Assembly: GCA_021299835.1 (NCBI GenBank)
Contig: JAJTER010000031.1
Location: forward strand, 1 to 37,007
Direction of reading: 5' to 3'
DNA: 37,007 nt
Source of the DNA: Saprospiraceae bacterium
GTDB taxonomy: Bacteria; Bacteroidota; Bacteroidia; Chitinophagales; Saprospiraceae
The notes under the pieces are model-generated. The model searched no databases, was not told where the DNA came from, and worked only from the letters and a program-made list of their open reading frames with translations. Both the position numbers and the translations under genes were made by a program. Numbering within the stretch: the first letter of the stretch is position 1; every line of letters starts with the position of its first letter. This document shows, piece by piece, positions 8,908-17,499 of the stretch.

Positions 8908-9719
8908 TATTTTTTGAAGTTAAAAAAGGTGTACTCGAAATTAAGATAAATCCCGTTTGGTGCTGATCTTAACATATTACTAAACAAAGATTTCCGATAG
9001 GCCAGATCAATGCGGCTTTGACTGTTGACAATAAATTGAATGGCCGCCGTTCCGTCTATAAAGGTCTTTCGGTTATCACTCAAGGTTTGACCCAAAAACT
9101 CAAACATAAGATTGATGTTGGTCTGTTTGTAACTTTTATACGTTTTTGGATACATCAATCGTCCCCAGGACAGCGAATAATTGATAGCTGTGTTATCTTG
9201 CATTTCAGGGAAAACATAATTTGGATCGTTATTCGTTGCTTTTTCTAAACTGATAGAGCTACTAATGGCGGTTTTATGGACCAGCTTTGTGGCAATTAGT
9301 CCTAGTTCGGCACCACTGTTGTGTCCCATCGTTTCGATTTGTTCCTGATGTATGTCTGCCCTGTTTTTACTCACCCGTCCGTAAGCGGCCAATCTGAAAT
9401 GACTGTGAATGTCATCAGAGGAGAAAAAGCGATATTTTACAAAAAGACTTCCACCTTCTAAATACAACCTGTTGCTTCGGTTACTTACAAAACTGGCTGC
9501 TCTGACCATGAGGTTTTTATTAATCCCGTAAGAAAGCTCCGGCATTAAATGATAATTGTAGCCGTCCTCCAAAAGTTCTTTAAAAAGGGATTGGGATAAT
9601 CGAATATTGCTTGATCCTGCAGGCATATTGCTTGCAGGATCAGTTACAACGAACAATTCTTGTGCCCCTAAAAAAGAAATGATATAAAGAAGACCTACGC
9701 TCAATAGGTACTTCTTCAT
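8907..9719 (-). CDS. Putative outer-membrane beta-barrel protein of a metal-linked operon
   Basis: The 270-residue product has a signal peptide (about 1-19, ending SFLGAQ). The rest is mostly short amphipathic strands with polar turns, ending FEYTFFNFKK, as in an outer-membrane barrel. I recognise no specific family. The gene starts inside the end of the HMA-protein gene (4-nt ATGA overlap) and its stop overlaps the DUF2911 start, so the three are almost certainly one transcript. Context suggests a channel or receptor working with the exported metal-binding HMA protein. That role is inference. Confidence 0.75.
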   Translation of the reverse strand: MKKYLLSVGLLYIISFLGAQELFVVTDPASNMPAGSSNIRLSQSLFKELLEDGYNYHLMPELSYGINKNLMVRAASFVSNRSNRLYLEGGSLFVKYRFFSSDDIHSHFRLAAYGRVSKNRADIHQEQIETMGHNSGAELGLIATKLVHKTAISSSISLEKATNNDPNYVFPEMQDNTAINYSLSWGRLMYPKTYKSYKQTNINLMFEFLGQTLSDNRKTFIDGTAAIQFIVNSQSRIDLAYRKSLFSNMLRSAPNGIYLNFEYTFFNFKK

Positions 9720-10216
9720 TTGTTTTCTATTTTATAATGAAAAACATCAGGCTTTTTTTGTGCATAAGTTCCAACAGAAGCGTACGTTTTTAAGTACTTC
9801 TTATGTTCCTTTTGCGTTACATAGCCTTCATCGAAAATTTTAATGGAGATTTCTTCTCCATTAATGGGAGAACCCTTACCTAAAGGTATAAATTGATTGG
9901 CGTTCCCTGAAATAACCGAACCTGGAACAGTCACGATCAATGATCCGATAAAAAAGCCAGCTTTTTCTATGTTTTCCTTAAATAAATTGGGGGCATATTT
10001 ATTGTCAGGTTTAAGAAAAACGGTAAAGGTGTTGGTATTTAAATCCGTAAGGACACTATCTACGCCAACGATGGTATTCAGCTGTTTATAAATCGCATTG
10101 GAACACATAGAACAAGTCAATCCTGTGGCTATGATTTCTGCCTTTTTCACCTGGGCAAATGTTGCGTTAGCTGTTAATATGCAACAGGCTAAGGTTATAA
10201 AAAATATATTTTTCAT
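9716..10216 (-). CDS. Exported heavy-metal-associated (HMA) domain protein
   Basis: The 166-residue protein has a signal peptide (about 1-21, ending ATFAQ) and then an HMA ferredoxin-like fold at about 24-95. The metal-binding loop is GLTCSMCSNAI with Cys35 and Cys38. HMA domains bind Cu(I), Zn(II) or similar ions and pass them to partners. Most are cytosolic or part of P-type ATPases, so a free exported copy is less usual. The C-terminal 70 residues show no motif I know. It overlaps the downstream outer-membrane barrel gene by 4 nt and sits 79 nt after a small Cys-rich exported protein, pointing to an envelope metal-trafficking unit. The metal is not identifiable from sequence. Confidence 0.88.
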   Translation of the reverse strand: MKNIFFITLACCILTANATFAQVKKAEIIATGLTCSMCSNAIYKQLNTIVGVDSVLTDLNTNTFTVFLKPDNKYAPNLFKENIEKAGFFIGSLIVTVPGSVISGNANQFIPLGKGSPINGEEISIKIFDEGYVTQKEHKKYLKTYASVGTYAQKKPDVFHYKIENK

Positions 10217-10295
10217 TGGTTAATTATTAAGTTGTTCCCTAATTGTCAAACAATTAAAGGAGGTTAAAATAAATGTTGAATAAAAGAATTAGATG

Positions 10296-10652
10296 CTAAG
10301 ATATCTTTGGTGGCAACCAAATATCGGGATGGTTAATATTTAAATAGCCGTTCAAATAATAGAAACTGGCTTTATCCATTATATCTGAATAGGTGTATAA
10401 CGCGTCATTTACTCTTGGGGGAATGGTTTTTTGTATGTCTGAAATAGGGCAATGACACAAGGGATCACCGCATTTACCCCCACATCCATTGTCCTCGCAG
10501 TCTTTTTTTTGATTTTCAATACAACACGGAGAAATGTGCTCTTCCATTTTGTTTTCTCTCATTTTACAGCACATCATCTCCTGCTCCACAGGCATACCTG
10601 GGAGAATTTGGTTGAAAAGGCTTAACAAAATGATAAAAAACATATTTTTCAA
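10296..10652 (-). CDS. Small exported Cys-rich protein, probably metal-binding
   Basis: The 118-residue product starts with a hydrophobic signal-like segment (MKNMFFIILLSLFNQILPG). It has a dense Cys region at about 28-68: MMCCKM, SPCC, then Cys-x5-Cys, CGGKC, and GDPLCHC, nine or more cysteines with Met and His neighbours. This resembles soft-metal binding rather than an enzyme. The C-terminal 45 residues have no cysteine. I do not recognise a named family. It is the first gene of the HMA / barrel / DUF2911 group. A TAATTTTG sequence at 10664-10671 (minus strand) fits a -7 element, although no good -33 partner is seen. Confidence 0.7.
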   Translation of the reverse strand: MKNMFFIILLSLFNQILPGMPVEQEMMCCKMRENKMEEHISPCCIENQKKDCEDNGCGGKCGDPLCHCPISDIQKTIPPRVNDALYTYSDIMDKASFYYLNGYLNINHPDIWLPPKIS

Positions 10653-10721
10653 ATCTCTTCTTGCAAAATTAAACTAAAATTAAATAAGAAGTTGAAAAAA
10701 ATCAAAAGATCGACTCCATCT

Positions 10722-13700
10722 TTACCCACAAACAATCTTACTGTTACCTCCCAAGGTAGGAATAACCTTTATTTGGGTGGTAATCCTATCCTTCAATTCT
10801 GAAACATGGCTAATGATGCCTATGCTTCGTCCTCGTTTGTATTGAATTTCCTCTAACATGGAGATGGCACTTTCCAGGGTGGCGGGGTCTAAACTTCCAA
10901 AGCCTTCATCGATAAATAAATTACCCAATTCAGCCTTTCCCGATGCCAAATCACTCAATCCAAGGGCCATGGAAAGGGATACTAAAAAGGATTCACCTCC
11001 CGACAAGGTGCTTTTGGCAGCCCGACGGTTATTTCCCATATATTGATCTATCACATATAGATGGTTCATGTCTTCTCCTTCCTGATGCATATCCAATAAA
11101 TAACGCGCATTAATTAAAGCAAGATTGCTATTTGTCGCCTGTAATAATCTCTTCAAAGTCAATTCCTGGGCATATTCATTAAATCTTTTACCTTGTGCAT
11201 CGCCTATCATATTGTTCAATAACTCAAAAGGTTTGATTTCCTTTTTCTTTTCTTCAAGGGCAATCAGCTCCTTTTTATATTTGCTTCGGGCATGTTGGTC
11301 TGTCTCAATAATCTGTCCAATGCTTCCCTTTTTTGAGTGATGTCCTGAAATGGTATCTTCTAATATTTTCAAATCGTCGATGATTTGATCCAGTGCTATC
11401 TCTGTTTGATCCTGTTGTCTCAAGTTTTGCAGCTCTTTCTCGAAATTTGTTTTATTCGTATCCAGTGAAGTTTTCTGCTGAGATAATTCATCTTTTTTAT
11501 GTCGAAGCCTGATTCTCTCGTCAGACGAAAGATTGATACTTTCCAGCGCTTCAGGAGATAAAAATCCAGCGTCTCTAAGGTTTTGCAGAAAAAGGGCATT
11601 TTGATTTGAAAATTCTATCCTTAGGGTCGCTGCCTCTTTCTGATATTCAGCTATTTGGTCGGTCAGAAAGGTTGAATCGGAAAGTAACTGCTGCATTTGT
11701 AGCGTTTCCTCCCGAGATGTAGTCAAGGGTTCTTCAATACTAGGAAGTTCGTTTAAGGCTTGAGAAGCGGCCTGAAAAGAATCATTGGCGACGTTAACTA
11801 CGCTTATTCTGGCATCTAGTTCCTTTTTTTCCTTCTCAGCACTAAGAATGGCGGTTTCAAGTAACTTACTTTGGACGTCCAGCTCCTTTTCCAATGGTCG
11901 GTATTCGTTCTCCAGTTTCTTAAATTCCTCTTGTTTTTTCGACAGATCTTGCAGGAAAGGTTTTATTTCATTAAAATCGGAAATATTTAAATTTTCACTG
12001 AAATAGGTAAGTATCTCTGCTTTTTTAATTTCAAGGTCATCAAATCGATTCAATTTATCCTTTTCACCTTGCCATTTGAGCTGAAGATCATCCAGTTTGT
12101 TTAATGCTGTTTTTAAGTCTTGTAACTGACTTTTCCTTGTGACAGTTTCTTTGAGGGTCTGCTGTAAATTTTCGTGTGTTTGAGAATGAGATTCAGCATG
12201 GACTAAAAATTTAGCCGTTACAGGCTCATGGCTTAAAACATGGATTTTTTGTTCAATATCCAGTATTCTGCCGTCATTTCCTTCTTTTTTGGCTATTAGA
12301 GCCGTTATTTTTCTGTCTTTTTCCTCTTTTTTATCACCCGAAATTTTAAGAGAAGACTGATGCCACAACTGTTTAACAGACATAACCTGGTCGGATATAC
12401 TTGAATGGCCCGGATGATGAACGGAGCCGCATAAAGGACAGGGTTCACCATCTACCAGATGTTCTCTCAGGACAGCCAGGTCCTTTTCCTTTGCGGCCAA
12501 GGCCAGTATTTTTTCGATTTCAGCCAAGGCATCTCTATGTTGTTGTATCTCTACTTCCAACATCTTGCAATGATTAATTAAAGGAGGTAAGGATGCGTCA
12601 ATATTTATATTTTCCTGAAGTAAAAGGTTTGATTCTTTTTCAAAAGAAATGATATTTTCTAACTGAAAGAGTACTTGTCGAAGTTGACTTTCCAGGTTCT
12701 GCGCTTCATCGTAATCTTTTTCAATTTTATCCCGTTGACCTAATTTTCGTATCGCTTCTAATTGAAAAAACAGGTTTCTCTCTTCCTTTTCAATGATGTT
12801 TCTGGCATCTTCCAGTTTTATATGAAGATCAATCCCTAACTGCTGAAAAATGGAATTTCTATAATTCACTAAAGATTGGAAATATTGTTGTCCGACAGCT
12901 AACTTTTCAAATAAGGGGATATTCTCCTTAAAAGTCTCCATTTTTGCTCCAATCTCCTCTTTTTTTTCTCCTATTTGAAGAATTAAGGCTGATTTGTCCG
13001 TCTTTTTCTTTTCTGCATCCAGATAATTTTGATCTGCTCTTTCTTTTTCGTTAAGGGCTGTTTGATAAGCAGTATATTTTTGGGCCTTATTATCAATGGC
13101 TGCTTGTATGGCTAACAGTTTTTGTGAAAGCTGCTCGATGAAATTATCCTTCGTAAGATGAACACCTAACAGGTCAGTCCAAAAAGTTAATTTATCATGA
13201 ATCTCTTTTCCTTTGCTTTCCAGAGAAATCTTATTTTCATTGATTTTAATATCCAATGAATGAATGGCATCTTCCTTCTGCTTTAGAGCATCCCGGTCAT
13301 TTAAAAGGGGATGGAAACTGTCATATCGTTCCAGGCGCTCCCTATTGGGTTGGAAAACCGTATTTTCCTGTTCCCACTGCATCAGATCAGTCTTCACATT
13401 CTCCAGTAAGGAGGATTTAGTTACTATTTGCTCTTTAATTAATTTTAAGGCTGTTTTCTTCTTTTTTTCCTCTATAAATTGGTTCAATTCATTTTCGAAA
13501 GTATTCAATTGATCTTTCAAATCACTTAACTCAGTATCGGAAAGCAGTTGGATATTTTTCAGCCCTTTTTCATCCTCTTCCATTTTAATTTTCAAGGCAC
13601 TATATTTCTCGTACACTTTTTTACCCACTTTTCTATAGACATCATCTCCCGTTATTTTCTCCATTAAGGTATATCTTTCCTCTTTATTTGCATTTAGTAA

Positions 13701-14195
13701 GGCAGAAAATTGACCTTGAGCCAGCAGTACACTTCGGGTAAACTGGACAAAATCGAGAGAAGTAATTTGCGTGTTTCTGGCGGGTACTTTGGTATTGGTC
13801 TCTAAAAGAACCCATTCATTTTTGTCTATGTCAAATGTCGATAGTTCTTGTTTTCTTTCATTCAGATTATTATTCCTGTTATAGGCAATCGACCACTGGC
13901 TTTTATACAAATCCTCGCCCTGCGTATATTCGACACTTACTAAAGCCTCGGTTGCCCCTTTGCTGATTAACGCCCCAGATTTTAAAAGTAAACCACTGGT
14001 AATACTTTGATCCAGACGGGGTGATGCATTGTAAAGTGCAAGGCAAATGGCATCCAGAATAGTACTTTTACCTGAACCGGTAGGTCCTGTTATGGCAAAT
14101 AAAGTACTGTTAGCCAAAGGTTGTTTATTAAAATCTATTGGATGATCGCCTGCCAGTGAATTCAGGTTTCGGATGAATATTTTTTGGATTTTCAT
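10722..14195 (-). CDS. sbcC: SbcC, ATPase subunit of the SbcCD (Rad50/Mre11-type) nuclease
   Basis: The 1157-residue SMC-like ATPase has Walker A GPTGSGKST at 37-45, then long coiled coils. A zinc hook CPLC (Cys586, Cys589) sits mid-protein for dimer joining. The second coiled coil leads to the ABC signature TLSGGES (Ser1065) and Walker B LFIDEG (Asp1096, Glu1097). With SbcD it cleaves DNA hairpins and processes double-strand breaks and protein-blocked ends. The length is normal for SbcC and all motifs are intact. It starts 4 nt after the sbcD stop, so the two subunits are co-translated. Confidence 0.97.
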   Translation of the reverse strand: MKIQKIFIRNLNSLAGDHPIDFNKQPLANSTLFAITGPTGSGKSTILDAICLALYNASPRLDQSITSGLLLKSGALISKGATEALVSVEYTQGEDLYKSQWSIAYNRNNNLNERKQELSTFDIDKNEWVLLETNTKVPARNTQITSLDFVQFTRSVLLAQGQFSALLNANKEERYTLMEKITGDDVYRKVGKKVYEKYSALKIKMEEDEKGLKNIQLLSDTELSDLKDQLNTFENELNQFIEEKKKKTALKLIKEQIVTKSSLLENVKTDLMQWEQENTVFQPNRERLERYDSFHPLLNDRDALKQKEDAIHSLDIKINENKISLESKGKEIHDKLTFWTDLLGVHLTKDNFIEQLSQKLLAIQAAIDNKAQKYTAYQTALNEKERADQNYLDAEKKKTDKSALILQIGEKKEEIGAKMETFKENIPLFEKLAVGQQYFQSLVNYRNSIFQQLGIDLHIKLEDARNIIEKEERNLFFQLEAIRKLGQRDKIEKDYDEAQNLESQLRQVLFQLENIISFEKESNLLLQENINIDASLPPLINHCKMLEVEIQQHRDALAEIEKILALAAKEKDLAVLREHLVDGEPCPLCGSVHHPGHSSISDQVMSVKQLWHQSSLKISGDKKEEKDRKITALIAKKEGNDGRILDIEQKIHVLSHEPVTAKFLVHAESHSQTHENLQQTLKETVTRKSQLQDLKTALNKLDDLQLKWQGEKDKLNRFDDLEIKKAEILTYFSENLNISDFNEIKPFLQDLSKKQEEFKKLENEYRPLEKELDVQSKLLETAILSAEKEKKELDARISVVNVANDSFQAASQALNELPSIEEPLTTSREETLQMQQLLSDSTFLTDQIAEYQKEAATLRIEFSNQNALFLQNLRDAGFLSPEALESINLSSDERIRLRHKKDELSQQKTSLDTNKTNFEKELQNLRQQDQTEIALDQIIDDLKILEDTISGHHSKKGSIGQIIETDQHARSKYKKELIALEEKKKEIKPFELLNNMIGDAQGKRFNEYAQELTLKRLLQATNSNLALINARYLLDMHQEGEDMNHLYVIDQYMGNNRRAAKSTLSGGESFLVSLSMALGLSDLASGKAELGNLFIDEGFGSLDPATLESAISMLEEIQYKRGRSIGIISHVSELKDRITTQIKVIPTLGGNSKIVCG

Positions 14196-14199
14196 AAGC

Positions 14200-15435
14200 T
14201 TAATTTTCAGTTTGTACTTCTTCCATGATTAAATTAAAGACAGTCAGGCAGGCTTCCTTATCTTCTGTTATTAGGGTGTTTGATTGCAGAATATTTTGGA
14301 AAACCTCGGCAGGTTTTATATCGGCTAAGGTTAAAACATCTGTTAAACTGGAAAGGGAAGCCAGGCTATTCTTGAAGGCATATCGGTAATTCGCAATGCG
14401 TAAATCCTCTTTTTTCTCCATTGTTACCTGGTCTATAAACGCAGATATGTCTCTTCCAATAGCTGGATTATAATCTTCTTCAATAATGACAATATCTATT
14501 AACAGGGGTAACAATTTATCATTCGTCAGATGGTTGATTTCATTTTTGACTGATAAAAAATCTCCTTCGACCCTTTTAAGTTCGCGAAAAACAGGAATTT
14601 TAATGGCTTCACTTTTTATATCTTTTCCATCAATGGTAAGTAAGCGAATTATTTTTTGCTGTTTTCTTTCAGAAAAACTGAGGGCTATGGGTGAGCCACT
14701 GTACCAGATATGGTTCGATCCCTGTACATTTTGGGGTAAATGGATATGACCCAGGGCTACGTAGGCAAAATATTCTATTGGAAAACACTGGGCATCAACA
14801 CTACCCAGATTACCTACCTGTATCTGGCGTTCAGAATCTGAAACAGAGACACCACTGGCAAATAAATGGCCCATGGCAATAACTGGAATCTCTTTTTCTT
14901 GATATTCTTTTGATGCTTCGGCTACTTGTTGATAGTAAGCTTTTATACCGTTTTTAACCGCTTGCTCTACCGATTCAGTAGTTGCATCTAATCCTGGTGT
15001 TCGAATATCCTGGTCCTTTAAAAATGGAACTGCGGCAACAACAACCGTCGGCTGGTTTTCATCATTTATTGAAATAGGTATAAGGAGATTTTCTGTTTCA
15101 GTCGGCGCATGGCCAACTACGTGAATATTTAGATATTGTAAAATTTCCTTTGGCGCTTCAAGCATTGCGGCAGAATCATGATTACCTGCTGTAATGATTA
15201 TCTTCTTTATTCCTAAGGGAATAAGTTGAGCCAAAAATTGATAATATTGTTGTCTGGCGTAAGTGGGAGGGTTAGCCTTATCAAAAATATCGCCTGCAAT
15301 GAGGAGGGCGTCCGGCTTGTGTTCAGGAATACAAGTGTTGAGTAGCCAGGAAATAAATAATCGATGGTCTTCTTCTAAGGATTCATTATATAGATTTATT
15401 CCTAAATGCCAGTCGGCTGTATGTAATATTTTCAT
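14200..15435 (-). CDS. sbcD: SbcD, Mre11-type nuclease subunit
   Basis: The 411-residue metallophosphoesterase has the Mre11 motifs in order: HTADWHLG (Asp8, His10), AGDIFD (48-49), AGNHD (Asn85-His86), MGH (His190) and LGHIH (His230, His232). These bind two Mn ions and cut DNA ends or hairpins when SbcC hydrolyses ATP. The capping region follows from about 240. It is upstream of sbcC in a two-gene operon. A terminator lies 19 nt before its start, separating it from the fasciclin gene, so its promoter must lie in or overlap the short gap at 15436-15453 or the terminator region. Confidence 0.97.
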   Translation of the reverse strand: MKILHTADWHLGINLYNESLEEDHRLFISWLLNTCIPEHKPDALLIAGDIFDKANPPTYARQQYYQFLAQLIPLGIKKIIITAGNHDSAAMLEAPKEILQYLNIHVVGHAPTETENLLIPISINDENQPTVVVAAVPFLKDQDIRTPGLDATTESVEQAVKNGIKAYYQQVAEASKEYQEKEIPVIAMGHLFASGVSVSDSERQIQVGNLGSVDAQCFPIEYFAYVALGHIHLPQNVQGSNHIWYSGSPIALSFSERKQQKIIRLLTIDGKDIKSEAIKIPVFRELKRVEGDFLSVKNEINHLTNDKLLPLLIDIVIIEEDYNPAIGRDISAFIDQVTMEKKEDLRIANYRYAFKNSLASLSSLTDVLTLADIKPAEVFQNILQSNTLITEDKEACLTVFNLIMEEVQTEN

Positions 15436-15453
15436 TTTTAAGCTAAATTAAAC

Positions 15454-15491
15454 AAAAAAACCACCGGAACTTTTATTTCCGATGGTTTTTT
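15454..15491 (-). terminator. Intrinsic terminator of the fasciclin gene
   Basis: The arms at 15454-15469 and 15477-15491 pair (AAACCACCGGAA with TTCCGATGGTTT, one C-A mismatch) around a 7-nt loop. On the minus strand the stem is followed by seven T. It sits just after the fasciclin stop codon and before sbcD. Confidence 0.85.
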
Positions 15492-15513
15492 CCAAACGTA
15501 GTTTAAAAACTAT

Positions 15514-16026
15514 TTATTTTGGCAATACTACAGCGTCAATAACGTGAATAACGCCATTGTCAGCTTTCAAGTCTGTTACTAAAACAGTAGCTACACCACC
15601 ATTTTCGTCTGTAAGAATCACTTTACCGTCTTTCAGGCTAACGGTTAATTTTCCACCGCTTACAGTAGTTACCACTACTTTACCACCGCCGTCAGTGATA
15701 GCTTTTACTACTGTTGCAGCATCTAAATTTCCAGCTACTACGTGGTAAGTAAGAACTTTAGCCAAAGCAGCTTTATTCTCAACTTTCAACAAAGTAGTAA
15801 CCGTTCCTTCTGGAAGTTTCGCAAAAGCAGCATTAACCGGAGCAAACACTGTGAATGGACCTGTACCTTGTAAAACCGCTACTAAATCAGCAGCGGTAAC
15901 TGCTGCTACTAAAGTAGTGTGATCTTTTGAACCCACTGCAATATCAACGATTGTTTTTTGTGCATGAAGTACAGAAAACAAAGAGCTAACAGCTAAAAAT
16001 ACTAAACTTAATAATTTGAATTTCAT
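15514..16026 (-). CDS. Secreted single-domain fasciclin (FAS1) protein
   Basis: The 170-residue protein has a signal peptide (about 1-22, ending VLHAQ) and one FAS1 domain covering the rest. The two conserved FAS1 boxes are visible: FTVFAPVNAAF at about 58-68 and VIHVIDAVVLPK at the C-terminus, with the intervening YHVVAG motif. FAS1 domains mediate cell-surface or matrix adhesion. Bacterial single-domain forms are secreted, and their ligand is usually unknown. The codons are rich in GCT/ACT, perhaps reflecting high expression. The gene is monocistronic, ended by a strong terminator. Confidence 0.93.
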   Translation of the reverse strand: MKFKLLSLVFLAVSSLFSVLHAQKTIVDIAVGSKDHTTLVAAVTAADLVAVLQGTGPFTVFAPVNAAFAKLPEGTVTTLLKVENKAALAKVLTYHVVAGNLDAATVVKAITDGGGKVVVTTVSGGKLTVSLKDGKVILTDENGGVATVLVTDLKADNGVIHVIDAVVLPK

Positions 16027-16163
16027 GATTTTGTTTTTGATTTGAGAAAACCAAACGGGAATGGAATCAAATGGTTGCAGAATAATGAATTATTATGAGT
16101 GGTATTTTAATTCTTTAGGCTGTAATTCATATTAATTGGTCATTTCTACTCATCTTTGTAGCG

Positions 16164-17489
16164 ATGGAAATAAATAATAAAATAAAAGAAGTACTGGGAA
16201 ATCTCAATATTTCTGAGCTAAATGAAATGCAGGAAGAAGCATTTCAAGCAATAAAAGAGGAATCGGAGGTTATTTTATTGGCACCAACAGGTTCTGGCAA
16301 GTCACTGGCTTTCCTATTGCCCGTTTTTGAACTTATAGACTCGAATAATAAGGATGTTCAAATCTTAGTCCTGACCCCAACCAGGGAGTTAGCTATACAG
16401 TTGGAACAGGTTTGGCAAAAAATGAAAACGGGATACAAAGTTAATACCTGCTACGGAGGTCATACAATGTCCGTTGAAATTCAAAATCTATCCCAGCCTC
16501 CTGCCATTATTATCGGTACGCCAGGTAGAATACTGGATCATCTGGGTAGGAGGTCGTTTGATCAAAGAAAGGTTAAAATTTTAATCTTAGACGAGTTCGA
16601 TAAGTCCTTAGCCATGGGTTTTCAAAACCAAATGGCACACATTATAAAAACGCTCACTGGCTTAAAAAAGAGGGTGCTTGTTTCTGCTACGCAAAAATTG
16701 CAAATTCCTCCCTTTGTGGGCATAACTACTCCTGTAACGTTGCTTTTTTCAACGATTGGCGAAAAAACAACAGAAGGGTTAAATCTTAAGGTCATTTATG
16801 GCGAAACGGACGATAAACTGGACCTTTTATTTGATTTACTATGCTACCTGGGGGCATCTCCTACGATTATTTTTTGTAACCTGAGGGGAACTACCGAAGA
16901 TGTTAGCGCAAGGCTGGCCGAAAAGGGAATAGTCAGTGCTTGTTTTCATGGGGGTATGACGCAGACAGATAGAGAAAAAACCTTGATTTCTTTTAGAAAT
17001 GGCAGTCTTATTTTTCTCATTTCTTCTGATCTCGCCGCCAGAGGTTTAGATATTCCCGAAGTGAAAAATATCATTCATTTTGAAATTCCGTCGAAAAACA
17101 CAGACTTTATTCATCGAAATGGTCGAACAGCAAGAATGCATGCGGAAGGTAATGCCTTCCTCTTGATAGGTAAAAATGAAAGGTTGCCCGTATATTTATC
17201 AGAGCCTCCCGAAACATTTGAAATTCCAATCGTTGACTCGCTTCCTGACCAATCACCCTGGATTACCTTATATATTAGTGGCGGTAAAAAAGATAAAATT
17301 AGTAAAACAGACATTGTTGGTTTCTTAGTAAAAAAGGGTGGGCTGGAATTGCATGAAATTGGTAAAATTGAAGGCATGGATTTTATGTCATTCGTAGCCG
17401 TCCACCGAAATAAATTGGAGGAGTTGTTGCTAAAAGTAAAAGATGAGAAACTAAAGGGTAAAAAATATCAGATTAGATTGGCAAGATAA
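16164..17489 (+). CDS. DEAD-box RNA helicase with DbpA-type C-terminal RNA-binding domain
   Basis: The 441-residue protein contains the helicase motifs in order: Q-motif region, APTGSGKS (motif I, 40-47), PTRELAIQ (Ia), TPGR (Ib), DEFD at 143-146 (motif II, a variant of DEAD), SAT (III), IIFCN (IV), ARGLDIP (V) and HRNGRTAR (VI). Residues about 365-441 (from WITLYISGGKKDKI) match the DbpA/CsdA RNA-binding domain. DbpA-like enzymes unwind RNA during large ribosomal subunit assembly or cold adaptation, so that is the likely role. Ten nucleotides separate its stop from the ATG of the first membrane regulator, suggesting possible co-transcription, although functions need not be linked. Confidence 0.93.
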   Translation: MEINNKIKEVLGNLNISELNEMQEEAFQAIKEESEVILLAPTGSGKSLAFLLPVFELIDSNNKDVQILVLTPTRELAIQLEQVWQKMKTGYKVNTCYGGHTMSVEIQNLSQPPAIIIGTPGRILDHLGRRSFDQRKVKILILDEFDKSLAMGFQNQMAHIIKTLTGLKKRVLVSATQKLQIPPFVGITTPVTLLFSTIGEKTTEGLNLKVIYGETDDKLDLLFDLLCYLGASPTIIFCNLRGTTEDVSARLAEKGIVSACFHGGMTQTDREKTLISFRNGSLIFLISSDLAARGLDIPEVKNIIHFEIPSKNTDFIHRNGRTARMHAEGNAFLLIGKNERLPVYLSEPPETFEIPIVDSLPDQSPWITLYISGGKKDKISKTDIVGFLVKKGGLELHEIGKIEGMDFMSFVAVHRNKLEELLLKVKDEKLKGKKYQIRLAR

Positions 17490-17499
17490 ATTATTGATA

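Noticed and set aside
17494-17499. TTG at 17494 (and likewise TTG at 19057) as starts of the regulator genes
   Set aside because: The ATGs at 17500 and 19087 begin clean signal peptides; the TTG at 19057 would add ten residues in front of one.
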